From Actinomycetota bacterium (lineage in GTDB: Bacteria; Actinomycetota; Thermoleophilia; Gaiellales; Gaiellaceae): DNA of 5,778 nt. The position numbers and the translations under genes were made by a program. The notes beneath the pieces were generated by a model. The model saw only the letters and a list, made by a program, of their open reading frames with translations. It ran no database searches and had not been told where the DNA came from. The stretch is from contig JACDBY010000128.1 in NCBI GenBank assembly GCA_013694685.1, forward strand, positions 1 through 5,778, in the 5' to 3' direction. Of the stretch, positions 5,056-5,778 are shown one piece after another (positions within the stretch are counted from its first letter, which is position 1; every line of letters begins with the position of its first letter).

Positions 5056-5778
5056 TCAGCGCCCGATCGGGTGCCAGACCGTCTTGAGCTCCATGAAGGC
5101 GCCGATCTCCCACGGGCTGCGATCCTCACGCGCCCGCACGACCCGTTTGACGTTCTCGGCGGCGAGCGCCTCGAGCTCGGACGCCGCACCGTCGGCTCCT
5201 GTGACGTCGATCGCGTTCACGTCCATGTGCGCCGCGAGCACGGGAGCGAGCTCGGCTCGGGTGCCGGTGAGGACGTTGACAACGCCCGCAGGCACGTCGG
5301 AGGTGGCGACCGACTCGGCGAGCTCGATCGCGGCCAGCGGATGCCGATCGGAGGCGACGACGACCACCGCATTGCCACCCACGAGCGCCGGGACGACGCG
5401 AGAGACGAGTCCGTCGAGTGCAGGCTCGTCCGGGGCAACGATCGCGACGACACCGGTCGGCTCGGGCACGGTGAAGTTGAAGTACGGCCCCGCCACAGGA
5501 TTCGAAGAGCCGAGCACCTGCGCCAGCTTGTCCGCCCAGCCGGCGTACCAGACGACCCGATCGATCGCCCGGGCGACCTCGCGCCGGCCGCTGCACACCG
5601 CCGCGAGAGACGCCGTCCGGGTCTCCATCGTCTCCGCGAGGCGGTAGAGCACCTGCCCGCGGTTGTAGGCCGTGGCGGTGCTCCACACGGCGAGCCCCTT
5701 GCGGGCCGCGACGACGGCGTCGCGCGCATCCTTGCGCGAGGCTCTCGCCACGTTGTGCCCCTCGAGCTCCAGCGTCCG
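5056..5778 (-). CDS. Aldehyde-dehydrogenase-like protein lacking the catalytic residues, 3' part
   Basis: The frame is open from the right edge of the window to a TGA at 5058-5056; 240 residues are visible and the N-terminus is outside. The GTG at 5751 is internal, because similarity (LELEGHNVARASRKDARDAV, in parts) continues to the edge. The order follows the ALDH fold: AVVAARKGLAVWSTATAYNRGQVLYRLAE, then PEPTGVVAIVAP (105-116), the NAD-domain stretch PALVGGNAVVVVASDRHPLAA, DVPAGVVNVLTG (161-172) and NAIDVTGA (188-195). Key residues are changed or absent: the WNFP asparagine region reads DEPA (117-120), the KPSE lysine is Val (VASD), FTGS is VTGA, and the protein ends some 45 residues later, before any ELGGK glutamate or GQxC cysteine. 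The closing MELKTVWHPIGR is, from memory, typical of short ALDH-like proteins found beside a complete ALDH in actinobacteria, so a complete partner gene just upstream (right of the window) is expected. It may act as a structural or regulatory partner; it should not be annotated as an active dehydrogenase. Confidence 0.82.
   Translation of the reverse strand, partial: RTLELEGHNVARASRKDARDAVVAARKGLAVWSTATAYNRGQVLYRLAETMETRTASLAAVCSGRREVARAIDRVVWYAGWADKLAQVLGSSNPVAGPYFNFTVPEPTGVVAIVAPDEPALDGLVSRVVPALVGGNAVVVVASDRHPLAAIELAESVATSDVPAGVVNVLTGTRAELAPVLAAHMDVNAIDVTGADGAASELEALAAENVKRVVRAREDRSPWEIGAFMELKTVWHPIGR

Noticed and set aside
5062..5071. Perfect 10-base palindrome CCCGATCGGG at the end of the ALDH-like gene
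   Set aside because: It is short, lies within conserved C-terminal codons and is expected by chance at this GC content.

Overview
The window is GC-rich, with six gene-sized coding regions packed closely, GTG as the preferred start codon, almost no Shine-Dalgarno sequences and two TANNNT-type -10 elements placed for leaderless transcription. This, and an aldehyde-dehydrogenase-like protein of a type I associate with high-GC Gram-positives, suggests an actinobacterium (Actinomycetota), possibly an environmental lineage such as Thermoleophilia. That placement is an inference from style, not from a marker gene.

Layout from left to right: (1) the 3' two-thirds or so of a plus-strand Cof-type HAD phosphatase (1-542). 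(2) A 133-bp convergent gap holding two perfect 11-bp inverted repeats. (3) A minus-strand three-gene unit, read right to left: a TrpC-like TIM-barrel protein that has lost the catalytic residues of indole-3-glycerol-phosphate synthase (4291-3725), a GT-C family 39-type membrane glycosyltransferase (3717-2326) and a membrane-anchored spermidine-synthase-like protein (2322-676). The three are separated by only 7 and 3 bases, so they are probably one operon. (4) A roughly 100-bp divergent promoter region (4292-4390) centred on a perfect 15-bp inverted repeat. (5) A plus-strand stand-alone NadR-type P-loop kinase (4391-4921). (6) A 134-bp convergent gap with a hairpin that has an alternative fold and a G-run cluster. 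(7) The 3' part of a minus-strand aldehyde-dehydrogenase-like pseudoenzyme running off the right edge.

The most notable region is the divergent control region. Both flanking genes have a TANNNT hexamer exactly 8 bases before a GTG codon, and the long perfect palindrome lies between the two promoters. One dimeric regulator could therefore control both the kinase and the TrpC-like/glycosyltransferase/aminopropyltransferase-like operon. How these products cooperate is not known to me. Two are membrane proteins of glycan or polyamine-like chemistry, which makes an envelope role plausible but unproven. Two separate proteins in the window (TrpC-like and ALDH-like) keep a catalytic fold but lack the active-site residues of the family. 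No RNA gene, CRISPR array, transposase or phage gene is visible.
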